Below are positions 24,562-32,746 of a stretch of 40,347 bases of DNA, one piece after another (within the stretch, counting starts at the first letter, position 1; each line of letters opens with the position of its first letter). Both the position numbers and the translations under genes were made by a program. Under the pieces are notes generated by a model. That model worked only from the letters and a program-made list of their open reading frames with translations, made no database searches and was not told the DNA's origin. The DNA comes from an uncultured Collinsella sp. (GTDB lineage Bacteria > Actinomycetota > Coriobacteriia > Coriobacteriales > Coriobacteriaceae), in the NCBI GenBank assembly GCA_900543275.1, contig UQQL01000010.1, positions 1 through 40,347 on the forward strand, written 5' to 3'.

Positions 24562-27189
24562 ATGAGAATCGATAAGCTAGCAATGACGTCGCGCGAGGCG
24601 CTGCAGACCGCCATGAGCACGGCTGCCGACGCGCAGGCCGGCGCGGTGGAGCCGATTCACCTGCTGTCCGCCCTGCTCGGTGCCGGCGAGCGCAATATCT
24701 CCGTGATCATCGAGCGCATCGGCGCCGACCCGGCCCAGCTTGCACGCTCCACACAGGATGCCATCGACCATGCGCCCAAGGTGTCGGGCGAGGGCCAGCA
24801 GATGGGTCTTTCCAACGAGCTCGTCCGCGTCATCGAGAAGGCCGAGAAGAAGGCCACCAAGATGGGCGACAGCTTTGTGGTGACCGAGCATCTGCTGATG
24901 GCGCTTGCCGAGGACAAGGGCGAGGCGGGCCGCGTACTGCGCGACGCCGGCGTTACCAAGGAGCGCATCGAGCAGGTCTATGAGGAGCTGCGTGGCGATG
25001 ACCGCGTGACGTCTGCCGAGGACAAGACCCAGTTTGAGGCGCTGGAGCAGTATGGCCGCAACATCTGCGACCTGGCCCGCGCCGGCAAGCTCGACCCGGT
25101 CATCGGCCGTACCGACGAGATCCGCCGTACCATCCAGGTCCTGTCCCGCCGCACCAAGAACAACCCCGTGCTCATCGGCGAGCCGGGCGTCGGCAAGACG
25201 GCCATCGTCGAGGGCATCGCCCAGCGTATCGTGGCCGGCGACGTGCCGAGCACCCTGCGCGATCGCGACCTCATCGAGCTCGACATGAGCGCGCTGGTCG
25301 CCGGCGCCAAGTACCGCGGCGAGTTCGAGGACCGCTTGAAGGCTGTGCTCAAGGAAGTGCAAAAGTCCGAGGGCAAGGTCATCCTGTTCATCGATGAGCT
25401 CCACACCATCGTGGGCGCGGGTGCCACCGAGGGCTCCATGGACGCCGGCAATATCCTCAAGCCGGCGCTCGCTCGTGGCGACCTGCACGCGATCGGCGCG
25501 ACCACGCTTGACGAATACCGCAAGTACATCGAGAAGGACGCGGCGCTCGCCCGTCGTTTCCAGACCGTTATGGTGAGCGAGCCTACCGTCGAGGACACCA
25601 TCTCGATCCTGCGTGGCCTCAAGGAGAAGTACGAGATCTTCCACGGCGTGCATATCACCGATAGCGCGCTCGTGGCAGCTGCCGACCTCTCCGATCGCTA
25701 CATCGCCGACCGCTTCCTGCCCGACAAGGCCATCGACCTGGTCGATGAGGCGGCAAGCCGCCTGCGCATGGAGCTCGACAGCATGCCGGTCGAGATCGAT
25801 GCCACCACGCGTCAGCTCACCCAGCTGCAGATCGAGGAGCAGGCGCTCATGAAGGAGACCGACGACGCCTCCAAGGAGCGTCTGGAGGCCCTGCGCCAAG
25901 AGATTGCCGAGGTCCAAGAAAAGCTCAACGTGCAAAAGGCCGGCTGGCTCAACCAGAAGAACGCCATCGACCACGTGCAGGAGCTCAAGGGACAGCTCGA
26001 CGAGGCCAAGAGCGAAGAGGAGCGTGCGACGCGCAACGGCGACCTGGGCCGTGCGTCCGAGCTGCGCTACTCCGTGATTCCGGGCCTGCAGCAGCAGATT
26101 CAGGATTCCGAGGCTGCGCTCGAGGCGCAAAAGCAGCAGGACGGCGAGGGCCTCAACGAGCAGGTGACCTCCGATGAGATCGCTGAGGTCGTGAGCGCTT
26201 GGACCGGCGTGCCCGTCTCCAAGATGATGCAGGGCGAGCTCGACAAGCTGAAGGGCTTGGAGGGCGAGCTGCATAAGCGCGTCATCGGCCAGGACGAGGC
26301 GGTCTCCGCTGTCGCCGCGGCCGTGCGTCGCAGCCGTGCGGGCCTCTCCGATCCGGACAAGCCCATCGGCAGCTTCTTCTTCCTGGGCCCCACCGGCGTG
26401 GGCAAGACCGAGCTCGCCAAGGCGCTTGCCGAGTGCCTGTTCGATGACGAGCGTGCGCTCGTGCGTATCGACATGTCCGAGTACATGGAGAAGTTCAGCG
26501 TCCAACGTCTGATCGGCGCGCCTCCGGGATACGTTGGCTACGACGAGGGCGGCCAGCTCACCGAGGCCGTGCGTCGTCGTCCGTACTCCGTAATCTTGCT
26601 CGACGAGATGGAGAAGGCTCATCCGGATGTCTTCAACGTGCTGTTGCAGGTGCTTGATGACGGCCGTCTGACCGATGGCCAGGGTCGCCAGGTGTCCTTC
26701 AAGAACACGATTATTATCATGACGTCCAACGTGGGCTCCAAGGCCATCGCCGATCTGTCCGGTAAGGACGAGGAGGAGATGCGCCATCAGGTCGACGCCG
26801 CCATGGCTCAGACCTTCCGCCCCGAGTTCCTCAACCGTATCGACGATATCGTGGTGTTCCATCCGCTCGGCATGGCGCAAATCGAGAAGATCGTCGATAT
26901 CCAGCTTGCCGATGTCCGCGCACGCCTGGCCAAGGAGCGCATGACGCTTGCCATCACCCCGGCGGCCAAGCAGATGCTCGCCGTGGGCGGCCTGGACCCC
27001 GTGTTCGGTGCCCGTCCGCTCAAGCGCCTGGTCCAGCGCGAGGTCGTGGACGCCATCGCCGCCGCTATCATCGACGGCACGGTGCGCGAGGGCGATCAGG
27101 TGACGGTCGATGCCGACAAGGACGGCGGCTTTACCGTCGTGTGCGACAACACGCCGGCGGCCACCTACGAGGTCCCCGACGTCGAGTAG
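24562..27189 (+). CDS. clpB: disaggregase ClpB (Hsp100)
   Basis: ClpB extracts polypeptides from aggregates together with DnaK/DnaJ/GrpE. The 875-residue protein has a double Clp N-domain (1-150), AAA1 with GEPGVGKT Walker A and FIDELHTIVGAGATEG, the long coiled-coil middle domain (about 400-530, RLEALRQEIAEVQEKLN...), AAA2 with GPTGVGKTELAKALAE, the pore loop GYVGYDEGG, LLDEMEKAHPDVFNVLLQVLDDGRLTDG, and a C-terminal small domain (DPVFGARPLKRLVQREV). It has the middle domain that distinguishes ClpB from ClpA/ClpC. GAGGTG precedes ATG 24562. Regulation is probably by HspR through the motif shared with dnaK. Confidence 0.98.
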   Translation: MRIDKLAMTSREALQTAMSTAADAQAGAVEPIHLLSALLGAGERNISVIIERIGADPAQLARSTQDAIDHAPKVSGEGQQMGLSNELVRVIEKAEKKATKMGDSFVVTEHLLMALAEDKGEAGRVLRDAGVTKERIEQVYEELRGDDRVTSAEDKTQFEALEQYGRNICDLARAGKLDPVIGRTDEIRRTIQVLSRRTKNNPVLIGEPGVGKTAIVEGIAQRIVAGDVPSTLRDRDLIELDMSALVAGAKYRGEFEDRLKAVLKEVQKSEGKVILFIDELHTIVGAGATEGSMDAGNILKPALARGDLHAIGATTLDEYRKYIEKDAALARRFQTVMVSEPTVEDTISILRGLKEKYEIFHGVHITDSALVAAADLSDRYIADRFLPDKAIDLVDEAASRLRMELDSMPVEIDATTRQLTQLQIEEQALMKETDDASKERLEALRQEIAEVQEKLNVQKAGWLNQKNAIDHVQELKGQLDEAKSEEERATRNGDLGRASELRYSVIPGLQQQIQDSEAALEAQKQQDGEGLNEQVTSDEIAEVVSAWTGVPVSKMMQGELDKLKGLEGELHKRVIGQDEAVSAVAAAVRRSRAGLSDPDKPIGSFFFLGPTGVGKTELAKALAECLFDDERALVRIDMSEYMEKFSVQRLIGAPPGYVGYDEGGQLTEAVRRRPYSVILLDEMEKAHPDVFNVLLQVLDDGRLTDGQGRQVSFKNTIIIMTSNVGSKAIADLSGKDEEEMRHQVDAAMAQTFRPEFLNRIDDIVVFHPLGMAQIEKIVDIQLADVRARLAKERMTLAITPAAKQMLAVGGLDPVFGARPLKRLVQREVVDAIAAAIIDGTVREGDQVTVDADKDGGFTVVCDNTPAATYEVPDVE

Positions 27190-27229
27190 ATTTTTGGGAT
27201 ATGCCTTAAAATCTACCAGCCGTCTCTAA

Positions 27230-27275
27230 ACGAAAAAGGGCGGCGGATCCAATGGGGTCCGCCGCCCTTTTTCGT
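27230..27275. terminator. strong terminator after clpB
   Basis: Perfect 18-bp arms (27230-27247 and 27258-27275; core AAAAAGGGCGGCGGA) with a 10-base loop and a T5 run inside the right arm. The A-run on the left lets it work in both directions. Confidence 0.92.
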
Positions 27276-27322
27276 GCGACAATCGATGATGCTGAACGGA
27301 TGCGATGCAAGGAGCTATGCAG

Positions 27323-27505
27323 ATGAAAGACGAGATCAAGACAAGCGCGCCGGCGACCGATGCCGCACCCGCCGCACCCAAGCCTGCGCCTAAGCCGCGC
27401 GACCCCTACATCCGTGCCGAGAACGAGGACGACGACGGCTACGATCCTTATAGCGATCGTCGCCCCGAGCGCGAGCCCCTCTTCGAAGCTGACCCCTGGC
27501 GTTAA
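27323..27505 (+). CDS. small disordered acidic/proline-rich protein
   Basis: I do not recognise this 60-residue protein. An Ala/Pro-rich segment (about 9-28) precedes RDPYIRAENEDDDGYDPYSDRRPEREPLFEADPWR, rich in Asp, Glu, Tyr and Arg, and it is probably unfolded. AAGGAG lies eight bases before ATG 27323, the best of three nearby in-frame ATGs. It follows the clpB terminator and has no obvious partner. Confidence 0.65.
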   Translation: MKDEIKTSAPATDAAPAAPKPAPKPRDPYIRAENEDDDGYDPYSDRRPEREPLFEADPWR

Positions 27506-27644
27506 GTAGCTCATTTGGGACGGAGCTTTTTAGCTACTTTGTTTTCGGCTAGAGGCGTTCATGCCTGCCCCCCTCGGCCGCTCGATATCCTCCGGGAGGG
27601 GCCACTAATAGAAAACTTGCTTATCCATTAATCAAGATACGCAT

Positions 27645-27704
27645 AATCTTGCTCTCCTGCTAATCAAGAATCGTTATAATCTTGATTAGCAGGAGAGCAA
27701 GATT
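27645..27704. promoter_or_regulatory. 60-bp palindrome with a -10 box in its loop, before the AAA ATPase
   Basis: Perfect 24-bp arms (27645-27668 and 27681-27704; core CTTGCTCTCCTGCTAATCAAG) flank a 12-base loop AATCGTTATAAT that ends in a perfect TATAAT (27675-27680). A second, imperfect copy of the loop region (TAATCAAGAT, ATAATCTTG) lies just upstream at about 27629-27651. Transcription would start inside the right arm, about 26 bases before the ATG at 27713, so the palindrome probably acts as DNA, for example as an operator over the -10 box. Confidence 0.75.
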
Positions 27705-27712
27705 GGAGAATT

Positions 27713-29065
27713 ATGGCATTCAACGACTTGGTGGCTCAAAAAATAAAGGACTTTGAGCAACAGGGGATTCCGCAGGTCTTTGAGCGCGACCTTGATCTGG
27801 GCAACCCGCAGGAGCCAAAGCGCGACAACATCGTATATGTGATTGTGGGCGCCCGTCGTTGTGGAAAGACGTATCGCCTGTATCAGGAGATGCGGCGGCT
27901 TCAGGGCCAAGGCGTCGAGCTTGACCGGATGCTATATTTCAATTTTGAGGATGAGCGCTTGCGTCCGTATGAGCCATCGCTACTAGCGGACGTGCTCGAT
28001 ACATTCTATGCACTATATCCTGCTGCTCGAGGCGAGGGCGCCTACCTTTTCTTTGACGAGATCCAGGAAATACCCGAATGGGGTGCGTTTCTGCGACGCG
28101 TGGTCGATACGGAGAAGGCGACCGTTTACGTGACGGGATCTTCTTCTAAGATGCTGTCCTCAGAACTTAAGAGCGAGTTCAGGGGCCGTTCTCTTGTGCG
28201 AGAGCTTTTTCCGTTGAGTTTTTCGGAATACGTCCGATATAAGACGGGGAGCGTTCCTGAGTCGAACGCGCCCTTCTCCTCGAGCGATGCAGCGTTGCTC
28301 CGACACCATCTGGTCGGATATCTCGAGCGAGGGGGATTCATCGCGACACTTGAGCAGACGCCCGCAGACGCGATTCAGCTGCTACAGGAATATGCGTCGC
28401 GAACGGTCGCCATGGACGTCGTTGAACGTTACGACGTCAAGAACCCCCGTTTGGCCTCGCTGTTTCTGGCGCGGTGCATGGCATCTTCGGGACGAGAGCT
28501 GTCAGTGAACAAAGTGTACAACGAGTTCAAGAGCAGACAGATATCCGTCAGTCGAAATACGCTCAGCGACTTACTTGAGTATTATGAGGACGCCTACCTG
28601 CTGTTTTCGGTGCCGGAATTCACGCGTTCGCTTGCAAATAATACGCGGTCTGCGTCTAAGGTCTACGCCGTCGATCCTGCGATGTTCGGAGCGTTCTCCC
28701 CCGCATCGGCACTGGATCAGGGTCAGAGGCTCGAGACCGCGGTGTTCAATGCGCTCAGAAGAAGGATCCCCGCCGTGCGGCCCGGTTCGGTTTGCCGCCT
28801 GCTGATTAAAGATAAGAATAAAAGCCATGAGGTGGACTTTGTGGCTGGGGATGCACTGCTCATGCAGGCTTACGGCCTGATTCAGGTAAGTGTGGATATG
28901 ACAAGCGAGAAAACGCGCGAGCGCGAAATTGCCGCGCTCGATGCCGCGATGGCCCAGTTTGATCTTGGCGAGTCGGCAATCGTTACCATGGATGAGCAGG
29001 CCGATATTCCATGCAAACACGGCGTGGTACATGCTGTGCCCGCATGGAAGTGGCTCCTTTCCTAA
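27713..29065 (+). CDS. AAA ATPase with C-terminal DUF4143 domain
   Basis: The 450-residue protein has an AAA_14-type ATPase domain (Walker A VGARRCGKTYRLY at about 43-52, Walker B YLFFDEIQEIPEW near 110, sensor YVTGSSSKM) and a C-terminal DUF4143 domain with a helical winged part (NEFKSRQISVSRNTLSDLLEYYEDAYLLF) and KSHEVDFVAGDALLMQAYGLIQVSVDM, a PD-(D/E)xK-like core. These proteins are common, highly variable and often laterally moved; their function is not settled. TTGGAG precedes ATG 27713. Base composition is visibly lower in GC than clpB, which with the isolated position suggests acquisition. Confidence 0.9.
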   Translation: MAFNDLVAQKIKDFEQQGIPQVFERDLDLGNPQEPKRDNIVYVIVGARRCGKTYRLYQEMRRLQGQGVELDRMLYFNFEDERLRPYEPSLLADVLDTFYALYPAARGEGAYLFFDEIQEIPEWGAFLRRVVDTEKATVYVTGSSSKMLSSELKSEFRGRSLVRELFPLSFSEYVRYKTGSVPESNAPFSSSDAALLRHHLVGYLERGGFIATLEQTPADAIQLLQEYASRTVAMDVVERYDVKNPRLASLFLARCMASSGRELSVNKVYNEFKSRQISVSRNTLSDLLEYYEDAYLLFSVPEFTRSLANNTRSASKVYAVDPAMFGAFSPASALDQGQRLETAVFNALRRRIPAVRPGSVCRLLIKDKNKSHEVDFVAGDALLMQAYGLIQVSVDMTSEKTREREIAALDAAMAQFDLGESAIVTMDEQADIPCKHGVVHAVPAWKWLLS

Positions 29066-29109
29066 TCGTCTATGGATTTGCGAGGCCAGGACTCAGGTGT
29101 CATGGTCCG

Positions 29110-30591
29110 CTAGTCCTGGGCCTTGATGCTCGGCAGGAGAATCTGGGCGAGGTAGTCGGTCTCGAGTTTGGTCGCGGCGTCGGCTTTGCCGTCTTTGCCG
29201 ACCAGTACGTTCTTGATCTGGCTATAGGTGTAGCGGTTGCCGGTCGTAAGCTCGACAAGCTCAATGGCCGTGTCCATGTGGTAGGTCGACACGGGATTCT
29301 GCGTCCGTCCGTTGATGGTCTGGGGCACCACGTACGGATAGACGGGGCCGCTGGCGTAGACGGTATAACCGTTGCCTAGATTGGCCGCACCCAAAACCGT
29401 ATCGCCCTCATCGGGCGTAAAGCTCTCGCCCTCGCGCACCGCGACGAGCGTCACAATCGGCGTATCGCTGTCGCCGGCAAGATAGATGCATAGCGTGCTG
29501 CCATTTTGCCAAGTCTCGACCTTGCCGTACCATTCGACGGGGATATCGAGCTGGTAGAGGTCGGTTGCCTTGTGACGGGCGTCGGCATCACGGGCCGCCT
29601 GTGCCTTTTGCGCGCTCACGGCATTGACGGCGGCGTCGCGCCGCGCGGTTGCCGCCTGCTGGAGCACCTTGGCGGTGGCGGCGGAGCTCGCGCCTCCCTC
29701 CTCGGCATATTTGGCGGCGGCATCGATCTGGTCGTCGGTTACCGTGTCGGCCGAAGGCACCTTGAGCTTAAAGGCGGCCTGGCTGCTTAGGTCCTGTCCG
29801 TCGCTCTTGATCGTGACCTGCGCCTTGGTGGTCGGCACGGTATAGACGGTGCCGTCGGACGCGATGGGGGAGGCAGCGATGGAGAGCGTGTAGTCACCGG
29901 GTAGCAGTTTGATGCCACGGCCGTGCTCGTCAACATAGAGTGTTTCGCTCACGGAGGATCCGTCAGAATCCTGGCCACTCACTTGTACGGGAATCTTGGA
30001 GCCGGCGGAACAGTCGAGGCCCGCGGCATGCACGCCAATCTGCACCGACATCATCGTGTGGGCATTGGCGGCGACAGCGGCAGCCTGCTCTTGCTGATAT
30101 CCGTTCCAGGCAGCATAGCCTGCACCGCCGGCGACGAGCGCGACGGCCACGACACCGGCGACCATCAGATTGCGGCGCTTGGGCGACATCTTGCGATGGC
30201 GGACCTCGGCTTCGTGTGCCGAGGGAACGGACGGCAGGGGAATATCGCCCATGGCGATGGTCTCATCCACGGCTGGTGCGGAACCCAGGCCAGGAAGCTC
30301 GCGAGTCAGCGAATCTTCGGCCGGTAAGCTGTCGAGCAAGACGGTTTCCTCGCCCGTGTCGGATTCGGGCTGGTCGTCGGCCTCGCTATCGTCCTCTTCG
30401 GCTTCGTCAGGAGCGTCTTTGGCGTCGCCGCCTTCGTCCTCAGTGTCTTCGTGCACCTCGTCTTGCGCGTCGACGACCGAATCGCTAAACGAGAGCTCGT
30501 CTAGCGCGATCCGGTCAAGGCTCTCCAGGGCTTCGGCACATGCTTCCGCATCCTGGGCCGCATCCTCGCGGCCATACGTCTCATCGCTCAT
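29110..30591 (-). CDS. membrane-anchored protein with acidic cytoplasmic region
   Basis: I do not recognise this 493-residue protein. Residues 1-135 are disordered and very acidic (DEAEEDDSEADDQPESD), followed by a basic patch (RHRKMSPKRR) and one transmembrane helix (LMVAGVVAVALVAGGAGYAAW, about 143-163), which puts the C-terminal 330 residues outside the cell. That part has an Ig- or carboxypeptidase-regulatory-like stretch (YVDEHGRGIKLLPGDYTLSIAA), an alanine-rich coiled coil, and a C-terminal domain with VPQTINGRTQNPVSTYHMDTAIEL. ATG 30591 has GGGGGA upstream; an in-frame start at 30642 is less likely. It is convergent with the ATPase gene. The outer domain resembles extracytoplasmic sensing or surface proteins only in general layout. 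Confidence 0.78.
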   Translation of the reverse strand: MSDETYGREDAAQDAEACAEALESLDRIALDELSFSDSVVDAQDEVHEDTEDEGGDAKDAPDEAEEDDSEADDQPESDTGEETVLLDSLPAEDSLTRELPGLGSAPAVDETIAMGDIPLPSVPSAHEAEVRHRKMSPKRRNLMVAGVVAVALVAGGAGYAAWNGYQQEQAAAVAANAHTMMSVQIGVHAAGLDCSAGSKIPVQVSGQDSDGSSVSETLYVDEHGRGIKLLPGDYTLSIAASPIASDGTVYTVPTTKAQVTIKSDGQDLSSQAAFKLKVPSADTVTDDQIDAAAKYAEEGGASSAATAKVLQQAATARRDAAVNAVSAQKAQAARDADARHKATDLYQLDIPVEWYGKVETWQNGSTLCIYLAGDSDTPIVTLVAVREGESFTPDEGDTVLGAANLGNGYTVYASGPVYPYVVPQTINGRTQNPVSTYHMDTAIELVELTTGNRYTYSQIKNVLVGKDGKADAATKLETDYLAQILLPSIKAQD

Positions 30592-30712
30592 ATATCCCCC
30601 AATGCAATATCGGCTCAACACTGTACCCAAAAATGGAGCCATATAAAGCGCATACGAAATATAAGATCCGATTTAACCTGAGCGCATCGTTCGGCCGCAT
30701 CCTCGCGGCAGC

Positions 30713-30752
30713 AAAAGGCCCCCGGAACGCGGACGAATCACATTCCGGGGGC
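30713..30752 (-). terminator. terminator of the tetR-membrane protein operon
   Basis: GCCCCCGGAA (30718-30727) and TTCCGGGGGC (30743-30752) form a perfect 10-bp stem. Read on the minus strand it is followed by CTTTTGC. It lies about 70 bp past the stop at 30824. Confidence 0.8.
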
Positions 30753-30823
30753 TCTGCAATGCGTTGAGTTGCGCGGAGCCGGCTATGCTGCTTCACATTC
30801 AAGCGGCGTTTGCGCCGGGCATG

Positions 30824-31831
30824 TTACTCGGCGTGCGCGTAATCAACCTTGGCGCGGCGAGCGGTAGCCTTCTCCCAATCGCTGGTGCCCTCAAAGACGT
30901 CCTGCTTGTAGGGATTGCGGCCGAGCTTCTTGGCACGGTAGACGATGTAGATGATCGCGGCGATGTTGGCGACCAGTGCGGCGATCGAGACCGCGGTAGC
31001 GGCGCCGGGGTCGAGCGTGGAGTGGGTCACAAAGATGGACTCCTCCTGGAAGTACGGGAATACCTGGGCAAACATGCACCAAATAGCCAGCGTAAAGGCA
31101 CGGTTCTGGATCCAGCCGCCCTTGTTCCAGATAAAGGCGGCGACGGTGGGCGCCAGCAGCAGTGCAAAGCCGCAGAACCAGGAGTGGGTGGGCAAGCAGT
31201 TGTAGGTGTAGCAGAAGTTCCAGATATCGTAGGCGATGATGTAGACCCAGGTCATGTCGGGCCACAGCATGTCGGTCTTGTCCTCAGAGGCGTAGACACT
31301 CCACCAACCGGTCATGCAGAAGATGTTGATGATACCGGCGATGCCGTTGAACACGTTGTTCCCGCCGGCGAGCTGCGTGGCGCCCTCGGAGGTGACCCAG
31401 GTGGACTCGCCCAGGACAAAGAAGTGATAGGCGCTCTCAAAGTCGGACACGACGGCGATCATGATGTTGATGGCGACGATCACAAACGGCCACGCGCGGA
31501 ACCAATGCGCCTTGCCGATCTTGCCCCACTGGTACTTAATGGCAATGAAGCCCCAGCAACCGGCCAGCGCCGCGTATACCTTGGCGTAGTGGAACCAGCT
31601 GTTCTGGTACACATGGGTGGGGTTGGTGAGCGCCCACTCGGCACCCTGTGAGACGCCGATGGCGATAGCGACGCAGTAGATGGTCATGGCCAGCGGAGCC
31701 ACGCCAAAGATGATGGCCGCGCCCAGCTTGGTGCGGCGGCCGACCTCGTTGAGCACGATCAGGCCAATAAAGACCATGGCCCAGCCGGCCCAGTGGATAA
31801 GGGTATTGCTACCCCAAACATCGAACAGCAT
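30824..31831 (-). CDS. multi-pass membrane protein, probably DUF5692 family
   Basis: The 335-residue protein has about eight to nine hydrophobic spans (for example WAGWAMVFIGLIVLNEV, GAAIIFGVAPLAMTIYCVAIA, FVIVAINIMIAVVS, AVSIAALVANIAAIIYIV) and many Trp, Tyr and Phe residues, with charged loops such as ASEDKTDMLWPDMTW. I recall this pattern as DUF5692, a family of unknown function found in Coriobacteria and clostridia, but I cannot confirm it here. AAAGGAG precedes ATG 31831. It is 63 bp downstream of the TetR gene on the same strand, so the regulator and membrane protein form one operon divergent from the large oxidoreductase. Confidence 0.85.
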   Translation of the reverse strand: MLFDVWGSNTLIHWAGWAMVFIGLIVLNEVGRRTKLGAAIIFGVAPLAMTIYCVAIAIGVSQGAEWALTNPTHVYQNSWFHYAKVYAALAGCWGFIAIKYQWGKIGKAHWFRAWPFVIVAINIMIAVVSDFESAYHFFVLGESTWVTSEGATQLAGGNNVFNGIAGIINIFCMTGWWSVYASEDKTDMLWPDMTWVYIIAYDIWNFCYTYNCLPTHSWFCGFALLLAPTVAAFIWNKGGWIQNRAFTLAIWCMFAQVFPYFQEESIFVTHSTLDPGAATAVSIAALVANIAAIIYIVYRAKKLGRNPYKQDVFEGTSDWEKATARRAKVDYAHAE

Positions 31832-31894
31832 GCTGCTCTCCTTTCACAAGCCCGCGGCCCCTCTTCTGATCGCGGGCAGTTTGGCCAAATGTCG

Positions 31895-32557
31895 TCAGTT
31901 CTGGGGCTTGCGCTCCTGATACTTGGCGGTATAGCCCTCGATATGGAGCGTCGAGGCGATGATTTCCTTGACTGTCTCGTCGGGCACATCGGGGTGCGTG
32001 CGGATATACATCAGCAGCCCCATGATGAGGGTGTAGAACGTCTCGTAGACATGGTCGATGCGTAGCTCGTGATGGGCGACAAAATCCACCACGGTGGTAT
32101 CGCAGATATACTGCGCCACGCGCTGGACCACGTTGTGCAAAAAGCCGCCGTAGAGCGCGCCGCTGCTCGAGGTGAGCGTGCTCGGCAACTCGTGGCCGCT
32201 CACGACCAGGCGCTTAAAGAGCGGAGCAACGGTGTCGAGTGCGCCTTCGATGTCGCCAACCGTGCGGCTGGCGTTCCACTGCTCGAGCTCGGCGATAAAG
32301 CCGTCGATTGCCTCGTCCATAACGGCGGTGACGGCGGCATCCATATCGGCAAAGTAGTGGTAGAACAGCGAACGCGTGCAGCCAGCCCGCTTGGTCACGG
32401 CCGATACCGAAAGATGGGACACACCAAGCTCGGCGCTCACGGCGCGCACAGCGGCGAGGATCTCGCGACGGCGCTCGTCGCCCGTCAGGCGTTTTGCCGC
32501 GCTATCGGATGCGGGGACGGCATCGACCACAGAGATATCTGCTGCGTTGTTGCCCAT
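31895..32557 (-). CDS. TetR-family transcriptional regulator
   Basis: The 220-residue protein has a TetR N-terminal HTH (about 25-72: ERRREILAAVRAVSAELG, then VSAVTKRAGCTRSLFYHYFADMDAAV) and a helical ligand domain. It probably represses its own operon and the divergent oxidoreductase through the two TTGAC-type palindromes in the 189-bp gap. AAAGGCGG precedes ATG 32557. The inducing ligand is unknown. Confidence 0.93.
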   Translation of the reverse strand: MGNNAADISVVDAVPASDSAAKRLTGDERRREILAAVRAVSAELGVSHLSVSAVTKRAGCTRSLFYHYFADMDAAVTAVMDEAIDGFIAELEQWNASRTVGDIEGALDTVAPLFKRLVVSGHELPSTLTSSSGALYGGFLHNVVQRVAQYICDTTVVDFVAHHELRIDHVYETFYTLIMGLLMYIRTHPDVPDETVKEIIASTLHIEGYTAKYQERKPQN

Positions 32558-32613
32558 GTTTTGCCGCCTTTCATCCTCTTTTGCCTGACCGTTCGCCTAA
32601 CAGTCTTGAATAT

Positions 32614-32656
32614 TGTTGACGGTTCGTCAATACTATTTTTGACACAATGTCAACAA
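32614..32656. promoter_or_regulatory. paired palindromic operator in the tetR/oxidoreductase divergent gap
   Basis: TTGAC-GGTTC-GTCAA (32616-32630) and TTGACACAATGTCAA (32639-32653) lie 23 bp apart start to start. The two sites are themselves mirror images: the outermost eight bases, TTGTTGAC and GTCAACAA, are exact reverse complements. This is what a TetR dimer pair would bind. The AT-rich centre (CAATACTATTTTT) could carry overlapping divergent -10 boxes. Confidence 0.7.
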
Positions 32657-32746
32657 TGGCGGGTGAACGGCATGGGGGCATGCCCGGCCTGCAAAAAAAG
32701 AGGGGTGCCGCGGCCTCGCCGGGCTGTGGCAAGAGAAGGGACAACC

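Noticed and set aside
24577..26880. 767-residue minus-strand frame opposite clpB
   Set aside because: Antisense shadow of ClpB with low-complexity, His/Leu-rich translation and no start signal.
32069..32746. Upstream extension of the oxidoreductase to 1151 residues
   Set aside because: This part is antisense to the TetR gene, has no family similarity, and a good ribosome site and family-like start occur at 32747.
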